From Flavobacteriaceae bacterium (lineage in GTDB: Bacteria > Bacteroidota > Bacteroidia > Flavobacteriales > Flavobacteriaceae), in contig JABXHX010000030.1 of the NCBI GenBank assembly GCA_013373385.1, positions 17,302 to 81,301 on the forward strand: 64,000 nt of DNA, written 5' to 3'. Numbering within the stretch: the first letter of the stretch is position 1; the number at the start of each line of letters is the position of its first letter. The position numbers and the translations under genes are program-made. The notes below the pieces were generated by a model. That model made no database searches, was not told the DNA's origin, and was given only the letters and a program-made list of their open reading frames with translations. Shown here in pieces: positions 1 to 10,877 of this stretch.

Positions 1-1080
1 TTTTTTAACCGATCCGTCAGAAAAATCATAGCTAGCTTTTTGTTCATCTTCTAAAGTATGAATGATTTTCTTTACCTCTGTATTGGTAATATTACTTTGT
101 TGGTCGGCAGCAAAACCAGTTGCAACAATGGTAACAGAAATAGCATCTCCTAACTCTTGATCTTCTCCAATACCCATAATAATATTAGCCTCATAACCTG
201 CTTCAATTTGGATATAGTCATTAATTTCTCCTATTTCATCTAATGTTACTTCATCAGAACCAGATACAATTAACAGCAATACATTTTTAGCTCCTGTAAT
301 TTTATTGTCATTTAACAACGGAGAATCTAATGCTTTAATAATTGCATTTTTAGCTCTATTAACTCCAGATTCTTTTGCAGAACCCATAATTGCCGTTCCG
401 CTATTAGACAATACGGTTTTGGCATCGTGCAAATCTATATTTTGCTTGTAATGATGTGTTATTACTTCTGCAATACCTCTTGCTGCGGTAGACAAAACTT
501 CATCTGCCTTAGAAAAACCAGCTTTAAACCCTAAATTACCGTATACTTCTCTAAGTTTATTATTGTTAATAACAATTAACGAATCTACATTTCCGCGTAA
601 CGTATCGATTCCAATTTGAGCTTGTTTTGAGCGCATTCTTCCTTCAAATTGAAACGGCATGGTTACAATACCAACAGTTAAAATATCCATGTCTTTGGCT
701 ATTTTAGCTATAATTGGAGCAGCACCTGTACCGGTACCACCACCCATACCTGCGGTAATAAACACCATTTTGGTATGTGTACTTAGCATCTGTTGAATTT
801 CTCCAATACTTTCTTGGGCTGCTTTTTCTCCAATTTCTGGATTAGCACCCGCACCAAGACCAGAAGTTAAATTGGCTCCTAACTGAATTTTGTTAGGAAC
901 ACCACTATTTTCTAGGGCTTGTGCGTCTGTATTACAGATTACAAAATCTACACCTCTAATGTCTTGATGAAACATGTGGTTAACTGCATTACTACCTCCA
1001 CCACCAACACCAATTACTTTGATAGCATTTGATTGTGATTTTGGCATTTCGAATACAATGCCATCTAATTCTTCGCTCAT
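1..1080 (-). CDS. ftsZ: Cell division protein FtsZ (3' end beyond the window)
   Basis: FtsZ is the tubulin-like GTPase that forms the cytoplasmic Z-ring and recruits the divisome. Reading leftwards from ATG at 1080, 360 codons are open to the window edge, so the C-terminal tail is missing. The N-terminal half shows the nucleotide-binding segment VGGGGSNAVNHM at residues 25-36 and the tubulin signature GGGTGTG at 113-119; the T7 loop region follows. It is the last gene of the dcw cluster, 37 bases after ftsA, the usual ftsQ-ftsA-ftsZ order. Flavobacterial FtsZ proteins normally carry a long variable linker and a short terminal peptide, which would lie outside this window. Identity is certain. 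Confidence 0.98.
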   Translation of the reverse strand, partial: MSEELDGIVFEMPKSQSNAIKVIGVGGGGSNAVNHMFHQDIRGVDFVICNTDAQALENSGVPNKIQLGANLTSGLGAGANPEIGEKAAQESIGEIQQMLSTHTKMVFITAGMGGGTGTGAAPIIAKIAKDMDILTVGIVTMPFQFEGRMRSKQAQIGIDTLRGNVDSLIVINNNKLREVYGNLGFKAGFSKADEVLSTAARGIAEVITHHYKQNIDLHDAKTVLSNSGTAIMGSAKESGVNRAKNAIIKALDSPLLNDNKITGAKNVLLLIVSGSDEVTLDEIGEINDYIQIEAGYEANIIMGIGEDQELGDAISVTIVATGFAADQQSNITNTEVKKIIHTLEDEQKASYDFSDGSVKK

Positions 1081-1117
1081 AATTACTCTTCTATTTTATA
1101 GGGTTCTTTTTTATTTT

Positions 1118-2449
1118 TTATTCTGCGTTGTCTAAAAATTCTTTGAATTGCTCTGTGAATTTCTCGAAAAAAGATTTTCTCTTTTTTGTTGGTTTCTTTT
1201 TCTCTGCTGCTGGTTCTTCTTCAGTAACTTCATCTGCAGGTTCATTTTCTAGTGGCTGTGGAATTTCTGTTAATTCTTGCTGTTTCCCTTCTTTTTCTAA
1301 ACCTTCCATTAACAAACCAACGGCTGTTGCAAAAGACGGGCTTGATAATGCATCGTCAGAATCTCCAGCTAAATGCTCATTTGGGTAGCCAATTCTAGCA
1401 TCCATGCCAGTTATATATTCTACTAACTGACGTAAATGTTTTAATTGAGAACCTCCTCCTGTCAATACAATTCCTGCTATTAGTTTTCCTTTAACAGTTT
1501 CGTGTCCATAATTTTTAATTTCTAAATACACATGCTCAATAATTTCTTGTACTCTGGCATGGATAATTTTAGAAAGGTTTTTTAGTGTGATTTCTTTTGG
1601 CTCTCTACCTCTCAATCCTGGAATTGATACAATTTCTGTTTCTTTATTTTCTCCTGGCCAAGCAGAACCAAATTTTATTTTTAACAGTTCTGCCTGTTTT
1701 TCTATGATTGAACAACCTTCTTTGATATCTTCTGTAATCACATTTCCACCAAATGGGATAACTGCTGTATGACGAATAATTCCATCTTTAAAGATGGCTA
1801 AATCTGTAGTTCCGCCTCCAATATCAATCAAAGCTACACCGGCTTCTTTTTCTTCTTGGCTTAGTACTGATGCCGCAGAAGCTAAAGGTTCTAAAGTGAT
1901 ATCAGACAAATCTAACCCTGCACTTTTAACACATCTTCCTATATTTCTTATTGATGAAACTTGTCCAACAACTACATGAAAATTAGCTTCTAATCTTCCG
2001 CCGTACATTCCTATCGGTTCTTTGATTTCTCCTTGGCTATCTACCTTAAATTCTTGTGGCAAAACATGAATTATTTCTTCACCAGGCAACATCACTAATT
2101 TATGCACTTGATTTACCAAATTGTCTATATCGTGCTCATCTATTACTTCGTCTGCATTAGGTCTAGTAATATAGTCGCTGTGGTGTAAGCTTCTGATGTG
2201 TTGCCCTGCAATACCAACTACTACATTGTTTATTTTTTGACCCGAAACATTTTCTGCCTCATCAACTGCTTGCTGAATAGATTGTATGGTTTGTGTAATA
2301 TTACTAACTACACCTCTTTTTACTCCTAAACTCTTTGCTTTACCAATACCTAAAACTTCTAATTTTCCGTATTCGTTCTTTTTACCAATCATGGCAACAA
2401 TCTTGGTAGTACCAATATCTAAACCTACTGATATTTTATTGTTTTCCAT
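1118..2449 (-). CDS. ftsA: Cell division protein FtsA
   Basis: FtsA is an actin-fold ATPase that tethers FtsZ to the inner membrane and recruits later divisome proteins. The 443-residue protein has the phosphate-1 motif DIGTTK at 11-16 and the phosphate-2 motif DIGGGTTD at 209-216. A charged Glu/Lys-rich linker (about 395-425) leads to a C-terminal amphipathic segment (426-443, SFFEKFTEQFKEFL) of the kind that binds membrane. ATG at 2449 follows ftsQ after only 6 bases, so the two are almost certainly cotranscribed. Length and domain order are normal for the family. Confidence 0.97.
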   Translation of the reverse strand: MENNKISVGLDIGTTKIVAMIGKKNEYGKLEVLGIGKAKSLGVKRGVVSNITQTIQSIQQAVDEAENVSGQKINNVVVGIAGQHIRSLHHSDYITRPNADEVIDEHDIDNLVNQVHKLVMLPGEEIIHVLPQEFKVDSQGEIKEPIGMYGGRLEANFHVVVGQVSSIRNIGRCVKSAGLDLSDITLEPLASAASVLSQEEKEAGVALIDIGGGTTDLAIFKDGIIRHTAVIPFGGNVITEDIKEGCSIIEKQAELLKIKFGSAWPGENKETEIVSIPGLRGREPKEITLKNLSKIIHARVQEIIEHVYLEIKNYGHETVKGKLIAGIVLTGGGSQLKHLRQLVEYITGMDARIGYPNEHLAGDSDDALSSPSFATAVGLLMEGLEKEGKQQELTEIPQPLENEPADEVTEEEPAAEKKKPTKKRKSFFEKFTEQFKEFLDNAE

Positions 2450-2455
2450 CTTGCT

Positions 2456-3175
2456 TTATTTTGCACACACAACTTGATTGTGATATTTTAAATTTATTGT
2501 CTTATACTGCTCAATTGTTTTATCAACATAAGCTTTGTTATAAAAAGCTTTCAACTTTTTGAATTTAATGTTCATTTCTTTTAATGTTCCAAATTCAATT
2601 TTATATTGTCCACTTCTCACACTTAAAATAAACTCATCATTCTGCGTTTTATGTATTCCAATAATCTCTTTTTTTAAAAAATTATCGGTTAAAATTACAT
2701 TGACAAAACGTGTAATTTCTTTTAAATTTTCTTTGTTTATTTTCCCTGTTACCAGAATTACTCTTGCAGAATAATTCTCTGACAATGGTACTACTACCCC
2801 TTGTTTATCAACATAGTATGACGAGTTATTTGTATTAACTCTAGCTACTGGCGTACGCTGCTTTACTATGGTTTTTAAAACCCCATCGATTGTAAAAAAA
2901 ACTGTGGCTTGTTCTATATAGGGATTAGATTGCACAGTTTGCTCTAAACTTTGTAAATCTATAACAGATTTTGGTTGGTTTTTAACTGTAACATTATTTT
3001 GTATTAACAATTTATTAACCATAGTTTGAGTTAAAAAAAAGTTGTTTCCCTCTTTAAATTCTATTTCAATTTTCTTTACTCTTTTACTATAATTTTTTGC
3101 GGTAGAAAAACTATATAAAAAAGCTACAGTTATTAATAACACTATAGAAGTAAGATATGTTACTGCTTTTTTCAT
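2456..3175 (-). CDS. ftsQ: Cell division protein FtsQ/DivIB
   Basis: FtsQ is a bitopic divisome protein linking cytoplasmic and periplasmic assembly. The 239-residue product starts with a short cytoplasmic tail and one transmembrane helix (about 4-22), then a periplasmic region with POTRA-like character (about 30-100, including QTMVNKLLIQNN) and a divergent beta domain. Sequence identity in this family is low, so the call rests mainly on topology, size and position between murC and ftsA. It abuts murC directly (murC stop at 3176, ftsQ ATG ending at 3175), pointing to a shared message. Confidence 0.88.
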   Translation of the reverse strand: MKKAVTYLTSIVLLITVAFLYSFSTAKNYSKRVKKIEIEFKEGNNFFLTQTMVNKLLIQNNVTVKNQPKSVIDLQSLEQTVQSNPYIEQATVFFTIDGVLKTIVKQRTPVARVNTNNSSYYVDKQGVVVPLSENYSARVILVTGKINKENLKEITRFVNVILTDNFLKKEIIGIHKTQNDEFILSVRSGQYKIEFGTLKEMNIKFKKLKAFYNKAYVDKTIEQYKTINLKYHNQVVCAK

Positions 3176-4522
3176 TTAGTTAATTAGTTTAGATTTTAAA
3201 GTATTTACCACATTACCTACCATATTTCCAATATCTCCTGCCCCAAGCATAACTACTATTTTTGCCGAGGCCTTTTCTATTTCTTTTACCAATTGATTTT
3301 CTGCAACCAATTTTTTATTTTTTTGAGTGATTTTATCTAACAACCATGTTGAGTTTACACCATGTATGGGTGTTTCTCTGGCTGGATAAATATCTAGTAA
3401 CAAAACTTCATCAAACTTAGAAAGTGTAGACGCAAAATCGTCTGCAAAATCTTTGGTTCTACTAAATAAATGCGGTTGAAAAATTACCAGTACTTTTTCT
3501 TCAGGATACATTTCTCTAACCGATTTTTCTACTGCATTAATTTCTGTTGGATGATGCGCATAATCATCTATCAATACTAAATTCGGAGTATTTATTTTAT
3601 ACGAAAATCTTCGTTGCACTCCTTTAAATGTACTTAATTGTTGTTTTATTGTTTCTAGCGGAACACCAAATTCATTTGCCATTGCCAAAGCCGCTAACGC
3701 ATTCATTATATTGTGTTTACCTGGTAAATAAAAAACGATGTCTTTTATAGTTTCTGTGGGTGTTTGCACATCAAAAACATAGTTTCCTTTGTTAATTTTT
3801 AAGTTGTATGCCTTATAATCAGCTGTTTCATTGATTGCATAAGTCAACCCTTTTATAGGCAGTCCTTTGGCTACAATTAGCGTATCAGACACCTTGGCAG
3901 CAAACTCATTAAAAGATTCTACCAATGCATCATGCGCTCCATAAATATCTAAATGATCTGCATCCATAGAAGTAATACATGCAATATTGGGTGACAATTG
4001 TAAAAAAGAGCGATCAAACTCGTCTGCTTCTACAACCGACACATTATCTTCTCCTAAGATTAAATTAGAGTTGTAATTTTCTGCAATTCCACCTAAAAAA
4101 GAAGTTGCTTTTACAGGTTGCATGATGTGCCCTAAGATAGATGAAGTGGTTGTTTTTCCATGAGTGCCTGCAACCGCTAGGCAGGTTGTATTTTTAGTAA
4201 TAACTCCTAAAATTTCTGCTCTTTTTAACACCGTAAAGTTAGCTTTTACCAAATAGTTAAACTCTAGGTGATCTTTAGGAATTGCTGGTGTATACACCAC
4301 CAATGTTTTTTTGGTGTCTAAAAATGAAATTGGAATGTTTTTAACCGCATCTTCAAAATGAATAGCGATACCTAATTCTTGCAACGAATCTGTAATGTTA
4401 GTCTGAGTTTTATCATAGCCCGCAACATTTTTTCCATTCGCAGCAAAATAACGCGCCAACGCACTCATACCAATCCCTCCGATTCCTATAAAATAAATAT
4501 TATGTATTACATTTAAATTCAC
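3176..4522 (-). CDS. murC: UDP-N-acetylmuramate--L-alanine ligase MurC
   Basis: MurC adds L-alanine to UDP-MurNAc, the first step of stem-peptide assembly in the cytoplasm. The 448-residue protein has a Rossmann-type GIGGIG motif at 13-18, the Mur ligase ATP loop GTHGKTTT at 119-126, and the central-domain segments [11 protein letters not shown] and DDYAHHPTE. The length matches other MurC proteins. The start codon overlaps the murG stop by 4 bases, a coupled arrangement. No MurB or Ddl gene is in the window, as is common in Bacteroidota dcw clusters. Confidence 0.97.
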   Translation of the reverse strand: MNLNVIHNIYFIGIGGIGMSALARYFAANGKNVAGYDKTQTNITDSLQELGIAIHFEDAVKNIPISFLDTKKTLVVYTPAIPKDHLEFNYLVKANFTVLKRAEILGVITKNTTCLAVAGTHGKTTTSSILGHIMQPVKATSFLGGIAENYNSNLILGEDNVSVVEADEFDRSFLQLSPNIACITSMDADHLDIYGAHDALVESFNEFAAKVSDTLIVAKGLPIKGLTYAINETADYKAYNLKINKGNYVFDVQTPTETIKDIVFYLPGKHNIMNALAALAMANEFGVPLETIKQQLSTFKGVQRRFSYKINTPNLVLIDDYAHHPTEINAVEKSVREMYPEEKVLVIFQPHLFSRTKDFADDFASTLSKFDEVLLLDIYPARETPIHGVNSTWLLDKITQKNKKLVAENQLVKEIEKASAKIVVMLGAGDIGNMVGNVVNTLKSKLIN

Positions 4523-5613
4523 TTTCTTACTAATTTTTCTATTTCATTTACAATCTGACTCGTTGCATTTGGCAGCGCCAACTCTTTTATATTTTCTGAT
4601 AAACTTTCTTGTTTTCCTTTGTCTTTTAACAAGGTTTCAAAAACTATCGGAAATGTTTCTAACTCACTTTCTTGAACTAAAATCGCTGCATGTTTATCGG
4701 CTATTGATTTTGCATTTTTTGTTTGATGGTCTTCAGCAACATTGGGAGACGGAATAAAGATGGTTGGTTTACCAACGATACATAATTCTGATGCTGAACT
4801 TGCACCTGCCCTGGAAATGATGAAATCTGCTGCTGCATACGCCAAATCCATTCTGCTTAAAAACTGATGTACTTGCACATTAGGTGACTCATTGTATTTT
4901 TCATATTCATCAACATACAGTTTTCCGCATTGCCAAATAAGCTGAACATTTTGTAATTGAAAAAACGCTATTTGACTTTCTATTAACTGATTTATTTTTC
5001 TTGCCCCTAAACTTCCTCCTAAAATCAATACGGTTTTTTTACTTTTATCTAGCTTGAAATAGCTGATGGCTTCAGCTGTTTTATTGTGAATTGATAATAA
5101 ATCTTGACGTACTGGATTACCTGTTTTTACAATTTTAGCTATCGGAAAAAATCGTTCTAAATTGTCATAAGCCACACAAATTTTGTCTGCTTTTTTAGCT
5201 AATAATTTATTGGTGATCCCTGGATATGAATTTTGCTCTTGAATCAGCGTCGGAATTCCTCTTCTACTTGCTACAAGCAAGGTTGGTCCACTTGCAAAGC
5301 CTCCTGTACCTATCACTACATCTGGTTTAAATTTTCTAATGATAGTACTTGCTTTAAAAAGACTACTGAGAAGTTTAAACGGAAAAGAAAGATTTTTTGC
5401 TGTTATTTTTCTTTGGATTCCTGAAATCCATAAGCCTTTTATTTCATAACCAGCTTGAGGCACTTTCTCCATTTCCATTTTATCTTTTGCACCAACAAAC
5501 AAAAATGTTGCATCTGGATATCGCAACTTTAATTCATTTGCAATCGCAATCGCCGGATAAATATGTCCGCCTGTTCCACCACCACTTATCAATATGTTAA
5601 CCGGTTGCTTCAT
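4519..5613 (-). CDS. murG: UDP-N-acetylglucosamine transferase MurG
   Basis: MurG is the GT28 enzyme that adds GlcNAc to lipid I to make lipid II at the inner face of the membrane. The 364-residue protein starts with the glycine-rich acceptor-binding loop GGGTGGH at 11-17. The conserved [15 protein letters not shown] and [11 protein letters not shown] segments in the C-terminal half form the UDP-GlcNAc site. Its stop overlaps the murC start by 4 bases, and it lies 30 bases downstream of ftsW. Length and motifs are typical. Confidence 0.97.
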   Translation of the reverse strand: MKQPVNILISGGGTGGHIYPAIAIANELKLRYPDATFLFVGAKDKMEMEKVPQAGYEIKGLWISGIQRKITAKNLSFPFKLLSSLFKASTIIRKFKPDVVIGTGGFASGPTLLVASRRGIPTLIQEQNSYPGITNKLLAKKADKICVAYDNLERFFPIAKIVKTGNPVRQDLLSIHNKTAEAISYFKLDKSKKTVLILGGSLGARKINQLIESQIAFFQLQNVQLIWQCGKLYVDEYEKYNESPNVQVHQFLSRMDLAYAAADFIISRAGASSASELCIVGKPTIFIPSPNVAEDHQTKNAKSIADKHAAILVQESELETFPIVFETLLKDKGKQESLSENIKELALPNATSQIVNEIEKLVRK

Positions 5614-5643
5614 AGAGTCTTTGTTCTTTTTAGATTGTTCTTT

Positions 5644-6834
5644 TTAATCCAATGTTTCATGTAAAATATCTAAAGGATTATCATCTAAAATTGTTTCTTC
5701 TGTTTCGTCTTTGGTAGCGCTTACACTAAGTATCATACCAAGTGCAAAACACGTCATCCAAATAGAGGTTCCTCCACTACTTATCAGTGGTAATGTTTGT
5801 CCGGTTACAGGAAATAAATTACTGGCAACCGCCATGTTTATCATAGCTTGAAAAATAATTGGAATTCCAACTCCAATAACCAACAATGTTGCAAAAATTG
5901 TATTTGCTTTTTTTGCTGCGATTAATATTCTAAAGAGCAATAAAAAGTAAATAAAGATGACTGAAAATGCACCTACCAATCCAAATTCTTCTACAATAAT
6001 TGCATAAATAAAATCTGATGAAGATTGTGGTAAAAAGTTTTTTTGCACACTTTTTCCCGGGCCTTTCCCTGTTAATCCACCAGTAGCAATAGCAATCTTT
6101 GCTTTGGTTACTTGATAACCTTCTTCTAAATTACCTTTAGAAAAGTTTTCTATTCTACTTTGCCAAGTAGAAACACGGTTTGGCATAGCATCGGGAAATG
6201 CTTTTGCCGTTAATATAAATAAGGTCAATACTAAAGCGCTAGCTCCTAAAATGTATCCAATATATTTTAATGGATATCCACCAATAAACCCAAGTAACAC
6301 TACCATAAAGAAGATGATAGCTGTGGTAGAAAAATTTGCTGGTAATATAAGCATCAGAATGATTCCTACTGGTAACCATAGCTGCCATAAACTTTCTTTA
6401 AATGCTATTTTTTTTTCTTTATTTTTTGCCAAATACCTAGCTACATATACCATAACAATTACTCCTGCTAAGGTTGATGTTTGAAAACCTACACCTACAA
6501 AAGGAATACGAATCCATCTACTTGCGTTGGCTCCACCAATGGTGGTTCCTTGAGAAAGTGTATATATTAATAAGATAACAACTACTGGTAACATAAGCAC
6601 AGAACCACCACTAAAATATCTGTACGGAATTTTATGTACACCATAAATAATAATAAAGCCCATAATTAATAAAACCATATGCTTTATTAGGTATCCAAAA
6701 GTTGAACCCGAGCCTACAACATATACTAAGTTTGTACTAGCACTATACACTGGCATAAATGAAAATACCGCAAGTACTGCAACGATTGCCCAAATGGTCT
6801 TATCGCCTTTGATATGTTTAAATAGGTGTTGCAT
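5644..6834 (-). CDS. ftsW: Lipid II polymerase FtsW (SEDS family)
   Basis: FtsW is the septal SEDS-family peptidoglycan glycosyltransferase working with the FtsI transpeptidase. The 396-residue product is strongly hydrophobic with about ten transmembrane segments. It has the SEDS hallmark near the C-terminal end (GQTLPLISSGGTSIWMTCFALG), and an extracytoplasmic loop beginning around WQSRIENFSKG. It lies 3 bases after murD and 30 bases before murG in the dcw order, which favours FtsW over RodA. Confidence 0.95.
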   Translation of the reverse strand: MQHLFKHIKGDKTIWAIVAVLAVFSFMPVYSASTNLVYVVGSGSTFGYLIKHMVLLIMGFIIIYGVHKIPYRYFSGGSVLMLPVVVILLIYTLSQGTTIGGANASRWIRIPFVGVGFQTSTLAGVIVMVYVARYLAKNKEKKIAFKESLWQLWLPVGIILMLILPANFSTTAIIFFMVVLLGFIGGYPLKYIGYILGASALVLTLFILTAKAFPDAMPNRVSTWQSRIENFSKGNLEEGYQVTKAKIAIATGGLTGKGPGKSVQKNFLPQSSSDFIYAIIVEEFGLVGAFSVIFIYFLLLFRILIAAKKANTIFATLLVIGVGIPIIFQAMINMAVASNLFPVTGQTLPLISSGGTSIWMTCFALGMILSVSATKDETEETILDDNPLDILHETLD

Positions 6835-6837
6835 ATA

Positions 6838-8175
6838 TTATAAGATTGCTCTTACTGCTTTTTTAAATTGTCTACCTCTGTCTTCGTAGTTATCAAATAA
6901 ATCGAAGCTTGCACATGCAGGAGACAACAATACATTATCACCTTCTACTGCCAATTTTGCTGCTACTTTAACAGCTTCTTCTGCACCTGCTGTTTCTACA
7001 ATTACTTCTACCACGTTTTGAAATGTTTCAATAATTTTTTTGCTATCTACCCCTAAGCAAACAATAGCTTTTACTTTTTCTCTTACCAGAGGCATCAAAT
7101 CGTGATAGTCATTTCCTTTATCAACTCCACCAACAATCCAAACTGTTGGATTGCTCATACACTCTAATGCATAAAATGTAGCATTTACATTGGTTGCTTT
7201 AGAATCGTTAATATATTGCACACCTTTTACTTTTTGCACATTTTCTAAACGATGTTCTGCGCCTTCAAAATTTGAAAGACTTTCTTTTATGGTTTGCTTC
7301 CTTACTTTAAGCAATTGGGCTGCCATAGCAGATGCCATGGCATTTTTTACATTGTGCTTACCTTGTATTGTTAAATTTGATAGTGGCATATTAAACTGTT
7401 CTGTATTAATTTTTATATGTATTTTATTCTCTTTTATAAATGCTCCAAATTCTAATTCTTTTTCTGCTGAAAAGGGAAGAAGTTGTGCTTCTGTTGTATT
7501 TTTTTGCAACCAATCTACTGATGCCGTATCGTCTGCATCGTAAATCAGATAATCTTTCGCTGTTTGATTTTTTGTTATTCTAAATTTTGATTGGACATAG
7601 TTGTTAAAGTCGTATTCATATCTATCTAAATGATCTGGCGTTATATTGGTAATAATTGCAATATGTGGACTAAATTTTTCAATTCCGTCTAACTGAAAAC
7701 TACTTAATTCAAGTACATACGTGTTGTATTCTTGCTGTGCTACTTGCTGCGCAAAACTATCGCCAATATTACCTGCTACACCTACATTTAACTTTGCTTG
7801 TTTTAACACGTGGTGCGTCAACAACGTAGTGGTTGTTTTACCATTTGAACCCGTGACACCTACAATGGTTGCGTTGGTAAATTGACTAGCAAATTCAATC
7901 TCAGAAATTACAGGAATGCGTAAGCTTTTTAGTTTTTGCACAAGGGCTACTTTCTCTGGAATTCCTGGGCTTTTCATCACCACGTCTGCATTTAAAATGT
8001 TAGCTTCTGTATGATAATTTTCTTCAAATGCTATCTCATTATGTAAAAGAACTTCTTTGTATTTTTGAGCAATACTTCCTTTATCAGAAACAAATACTTC
8101 GTAGTTTTTTTGTTTCGCCAAGATTGCAGTTCCTACACCGCTTTCTCCTCCTCCTAACACAACAATTTTTTTCAT
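6838..8175 (-). CDS. murD: UDP-N-acetylmuramoylalanine--D-glutamate ligase MurD
   Basis: MurD adds D-glutamate to UDP-MurNAc-L-Ala. The 445-residue protein has an N-terminal nucleotide-binding motif (VVLGGGESGVG at 5-15), the ATP loop GSNGKTTT at 109-116, the central NITPDHLDR segment and the C-terminal SPACASFDLFDNYEDRG block that is characteristic of MurD. It sits 1 base after mraY and 3 bases before ftsW, so it is part of one polycistronic unit. Length is normal. Confidence 0.97.
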   Translation of the reverse strand: MKKIVVLGGGESGVGTAILAKQKNYEVFVSDKGSIAQKYKEVLLHNEIAFEENYHTEANILNADVVMKSPGIPEKVALVQKLKSLRIPVISEIEFASQFTNATIVGVTGSNGKTTTTLLTHHVLKQAKLNVGVAGNIGDSFAQQVAQQEYNTYVLELSSFQLDGIEKFSPHIAIITNITPDHLDRYEYDFNNYVQSKFRITKNQTAKDYLIYDADDTASVDWLQKNTTEAQLLPFSAEKELEFGAFIKENKIHIKINTEQFNMPLSNLTIQGKHNVKNAMASAMAAQLLKVRKQTIKESLSNFEGAEHRLENVQKVKGVQYINDSKATNVNATFYALECMSNPTVWIVGGVDKGNDYHDLMPLVREKVKAIVCLGVDSKKIIETFQNVVEVIVETAGAEEAVKVAAKLAVEGDNVLLSPACASFDLFDNYEDRGRQFKKAVRAIL

Positions 8176-8176
8176 G

Positions 8177-9403
8177 CTATCTCATTTTCAATGTTGCTAT
8201 TGTAAACACCGCTAACAAGATTCCGACTATCCAAAATCTCACTACAATTTTACTTTCGTGATATCCAGATTTTTGATAGTGGTGATGTAACGGCGACATT
8301 TTAAATATGCGTCTACCTTCACCAAATTTTTTCCGTGTATATTTAAAATATCCTACTTGTAACATTACCGATAGGTTTTCAACAACAAAAATTCCAGCCA
8401 AAACAACCAACAACAATTCCTTTCTAATTGCTATAGCAATAACTGCTATAATTCCGCCAATTGTCAAACTACCAGTATCTCCCATAAATACTTGAGCTGG
8501 ATATGTGTTGTACCAAAGAAACCCTATCAACGCACCTGCAAATGCTAAAATGTACACCGTCATTTCTCCTGAATTTGGGATGTACATTACATCTAAATAA
8601 TCTGCAAAAATGATATTACCAGAAACCCAGGCAAACACCCCTAGTGTGACCACTATTATTGCCGAAGAACCTGCTGCTAAACCGTCAATTCCGTCAGTTA
8701 AATTAGCTCCGTTAGAAACCCCTGTCACAATAAAAACCACAATAAAAATAAAAACTACCCATGCGTACTTTTTATAACCCTTACCTAAAAAGGTTAATGC
8801 TTTAGAATAATCTAATTCGTTATTTTTAAAAAAAGGAATGGTTGTTTTTGTAGACTTAACTGCTTTATCAAACACTTTCTTTTTTCCGTTTTGTTGCACA
8901 ATTTGTTGCTCAACTGGCAATTGCTCTTTAATGGTTACTTCTGGGTGGAAGTAAAGCATTGAGCCAACGATTAATCCTAATCCAACTTGGCCCAATACTT
9001 TGAACTTGCCACTTAACCCCCCTTTATCTTTTTTAAACACCTTTATATAATCGTCTAAAAAGCCAATAAAACCCATCCAAACGGTTGTAATTAACAATAT
9101 AATGATGTAAATATTTTCTAATTTTGAAAGAAGAATTACCGGAATTAAAGTTGCCAGAATAATAATGATTCCGCCCATTGTTGGAGTTCCCGATTTTTGA
9201 GCTTGACCTTCTAAACCAAGATCTCTTACGGTTTCTCCTACTTGTTGTTTCCTTAAAAAGTTAATAATTCTTTTTCCGTAAATGCTAGATATCAATAAAG
9301 AAACAATGAATGCCATTGCTGCACGAAACGTGATAAACTGAAACAAACTTGCTCCAGGTAAATTAAATTGGTTCTCTAAATATTCGAATAAATAATATAG
9401 CAT
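8177..9403 (-). CDS. mraY: Phospho-MurNAc-pentapeptide transferase MraY
   Basis: MraY transfers phospho-MurNAc-pentapeptide onto undecaprenyl phosphate to make lipid I. The 408-residue polytopic protein has the catalytic DDY at 117-119, the [10 protein letters not shown] motif (Asp237 and Asp240) and the [11 protein letters not shown] loop near the C-terminus. It is about 45-50 residues longer than the E. coli enzyme because of a hydrophilic insertion at roughly 155-195, rich in Gln and Lys; such an insert is, as far as I recall, usual in Bacteroidota. It lies 5 bases after murE. Confidence 0.97.
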   Translation of the reverse strand: MLYYLFEYLENQFNLPGASLFQFITFRAAMAFIVSLLISSIYGKRIINFLRKQQVGETVRDLGLEGQAQKSGTPTMGGIIIILATLIPVILLSKLENIYIIILLITTVWMGFIGFLDDYIKVFKKDKGGLSGKFKVLGQVGLGLIVGSMLYFHPEVTIKEQLPVEQQIVQQNGKKKVFDKAVKSTKTTIPFFKNNELDYSKALTFLGKGYKKYAWVVFIFIVVFIVTGVSNGANLTDGIDGLAAGSSAIIVVTLGVFAWVSGNIIFADYLDVMYIPNSGEMTVYILAFAGALIGFLWYNTYPAQVFMGDTGSLTIGGIIAVIAIAIRKELLLVVLAGIFVVENLSVMLQVGYFKYTRKKFGEGRRIFKMSPLHHHYQKSGYHESKIVVRFWIVGILLAVFTIATLKMR

Positions 9404-9408
9404 TCTTC

Positions 9409-10872
9409 TTATTTGTTTAATTGATTAAAACATGCTGTTACAACTTCTAAATCATCAAAATGAAATCGTTCTCCATTTATTTCTTGATAATTCTCATGTC
9501 CTTTTCCTGCAATCAAAATCACATCTCCGCTTTCAGATAGTTTGCACGCTGTTTTAATAGCTTGCTTTCTATCTACAATAGCTAATGTTTTGCCAATATT
9601 CTCTTTTGCAACGCCAATCTCCATTTCGTCAATAATTGTCTGCGCATCTTCTGTTCTTGGGTTGTCTGAAGTAAAAATTGCTTGATTGCTTAACTGAGAA
9701 GCAATCATGGCCATCTTTGGTCTTTTACTTTTATCTCTATCACCTCCACAACCAACAACCGTAATTATTTTTTCTGTTGATTGTTTGATGTCTGTAATGG
9801 TTTCTAATACATTTTTTAAAGCATCTGGCGTATGGGCATAATCTACAATTGCTATAATGCCTGATTTTGAAATTGCATACTGAAACCTACCACTAACACT
9901 TTCTAGTTCACTCACTAAACGCAAGACTTCCATATGCTCTAATCCGCAGGTATCTGCTACACCTACTATTGCCAGTAAATTATAAGCATTAAACGTTCCA
10001 ATTAATTTTGACCATACTTCTACTCCGTTAACAGTCAACAATGTGCCCGACATACTCTTCTCTAAAACCCTTCCTTTGTAATCTGCCAAGGTTTTTAGCG
10101 CATAGGTTTTTTTGGATGCTTTTGTATTCTGTAGCATCACATTTCCGTTTTTATCATCTACATTTACCAAAGCAAAAGCCGATGCTGGTAATGAATCAAA
10201 AAATGCTTTTTTTACATCTCTATACGCCGCAAATGAATTGTGGTAATCTAAATGATCATGCGATAGATTTGTAAACACACCACCTTCAAAACACAATCCA
10301 TGTGTTCTTTTTTGATGGATTCCATGTGAGCTTACCTCCATAAAACAATAAGTTACTCCTGCATCAACCATTTGCTTTAGATACGAATTGATGGTAACAG
10401 AATCTGGCGTTGTATGTGTAGTAGTATATTCTTGCGTATTTACCAGTATTTTCACCGTTGATAACAAGCCTACTTTATGCCCTGCCTTTTTAAACAATTG
10501 ATATAATAATGAAGCAATGGTGGTTTTTCCGTTAGTACCTGTAACTCCGATAAGCTTTAATTTTGACGACGGAACATCAAAGAAATTTGATGCCATTATT
10601 GCCAATGCACTATTCGAATCTTTTACCACAACATAGGTAACAGCATCTACCAATTGCACAGGTAAATCTTCGCAAACTATACTTGTAGCACCTAAAGAAA
10701 TGGCCTTTTCTATAAATAAATGCCCGTTTACAGTAACGCCTTTTTGCGCAACAAAACAATCTCCTTGCTGTATTTTCCTAGAATCAAACTGAATAGCATT
10801 TACAGAAACATCCGTATTCCCTACAATGTGTTCTAGCGAAACTTTATACAATATGTCTTTTAAATTCTTCAA
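9409..10872 (-). CDS. murE: UDP-MurNAc-tripeptide synthetase MurE (meso-DAP type), TTG start
   Basis: MurE adds the third stem-peptide residue. The 487-residue protein has the ATP loop GTNGKTT at 112-118 and DNPR at 403-406; the Arg in this motif is associated with meso-diaminopimelate rather than lysine use. The start is a TTG at 10870-10872, five bases after the ftsI stop. The upstream in-frame codons contain no ATG, and the next internal Met lies too far in to be the start. A TTG initiator might lower translation relative to its neighbours, which is inference. Confidence 0.96.
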   Translation of the reverse strand: MKNLKDILYKVSLEHIVGNTDVSVNAIQFDSRKIQQGDCFVAQKGVTVNGHLFIEKAISLGATSIVCEDLPVQLVDAVTYVVVKDSNSALAIMASNFFDVPSSKLKLIGVTGTNGKTTIASLLYQLFKKAGHKVGLLSTVKILVNTQEYTTTHTTPDSVTINSYLKQMVDAGVTYCFMEVSSHGIHQKRTHGLCFEGGVFTNLSHDHLDYHNSFAAYRDVKKAFFDSLPASAFALVNVDDKNGNVMLQNTKASKKTYALKTLADYKGRVLEKSMSGTLLTVNGVEVWSKLIGTFNAYNLLAIVGVADTCGLEHMEVLRLVSELESVSGRFQYAISKSGIIAIVDYAHTPDALKNVLETITDIKQSTEKIITVVGCGGDRDKSKRPKMAMIASQLSNQAIFTSDNPRTEDAQTIIDEMEIGVAKENIGKTLAIVDRKQAIKTACKLSESGDVILIAGKGHENYQEINGERFHFDDLEVVTACFNQLNK

Positions 10873-10877
10873 CAGCT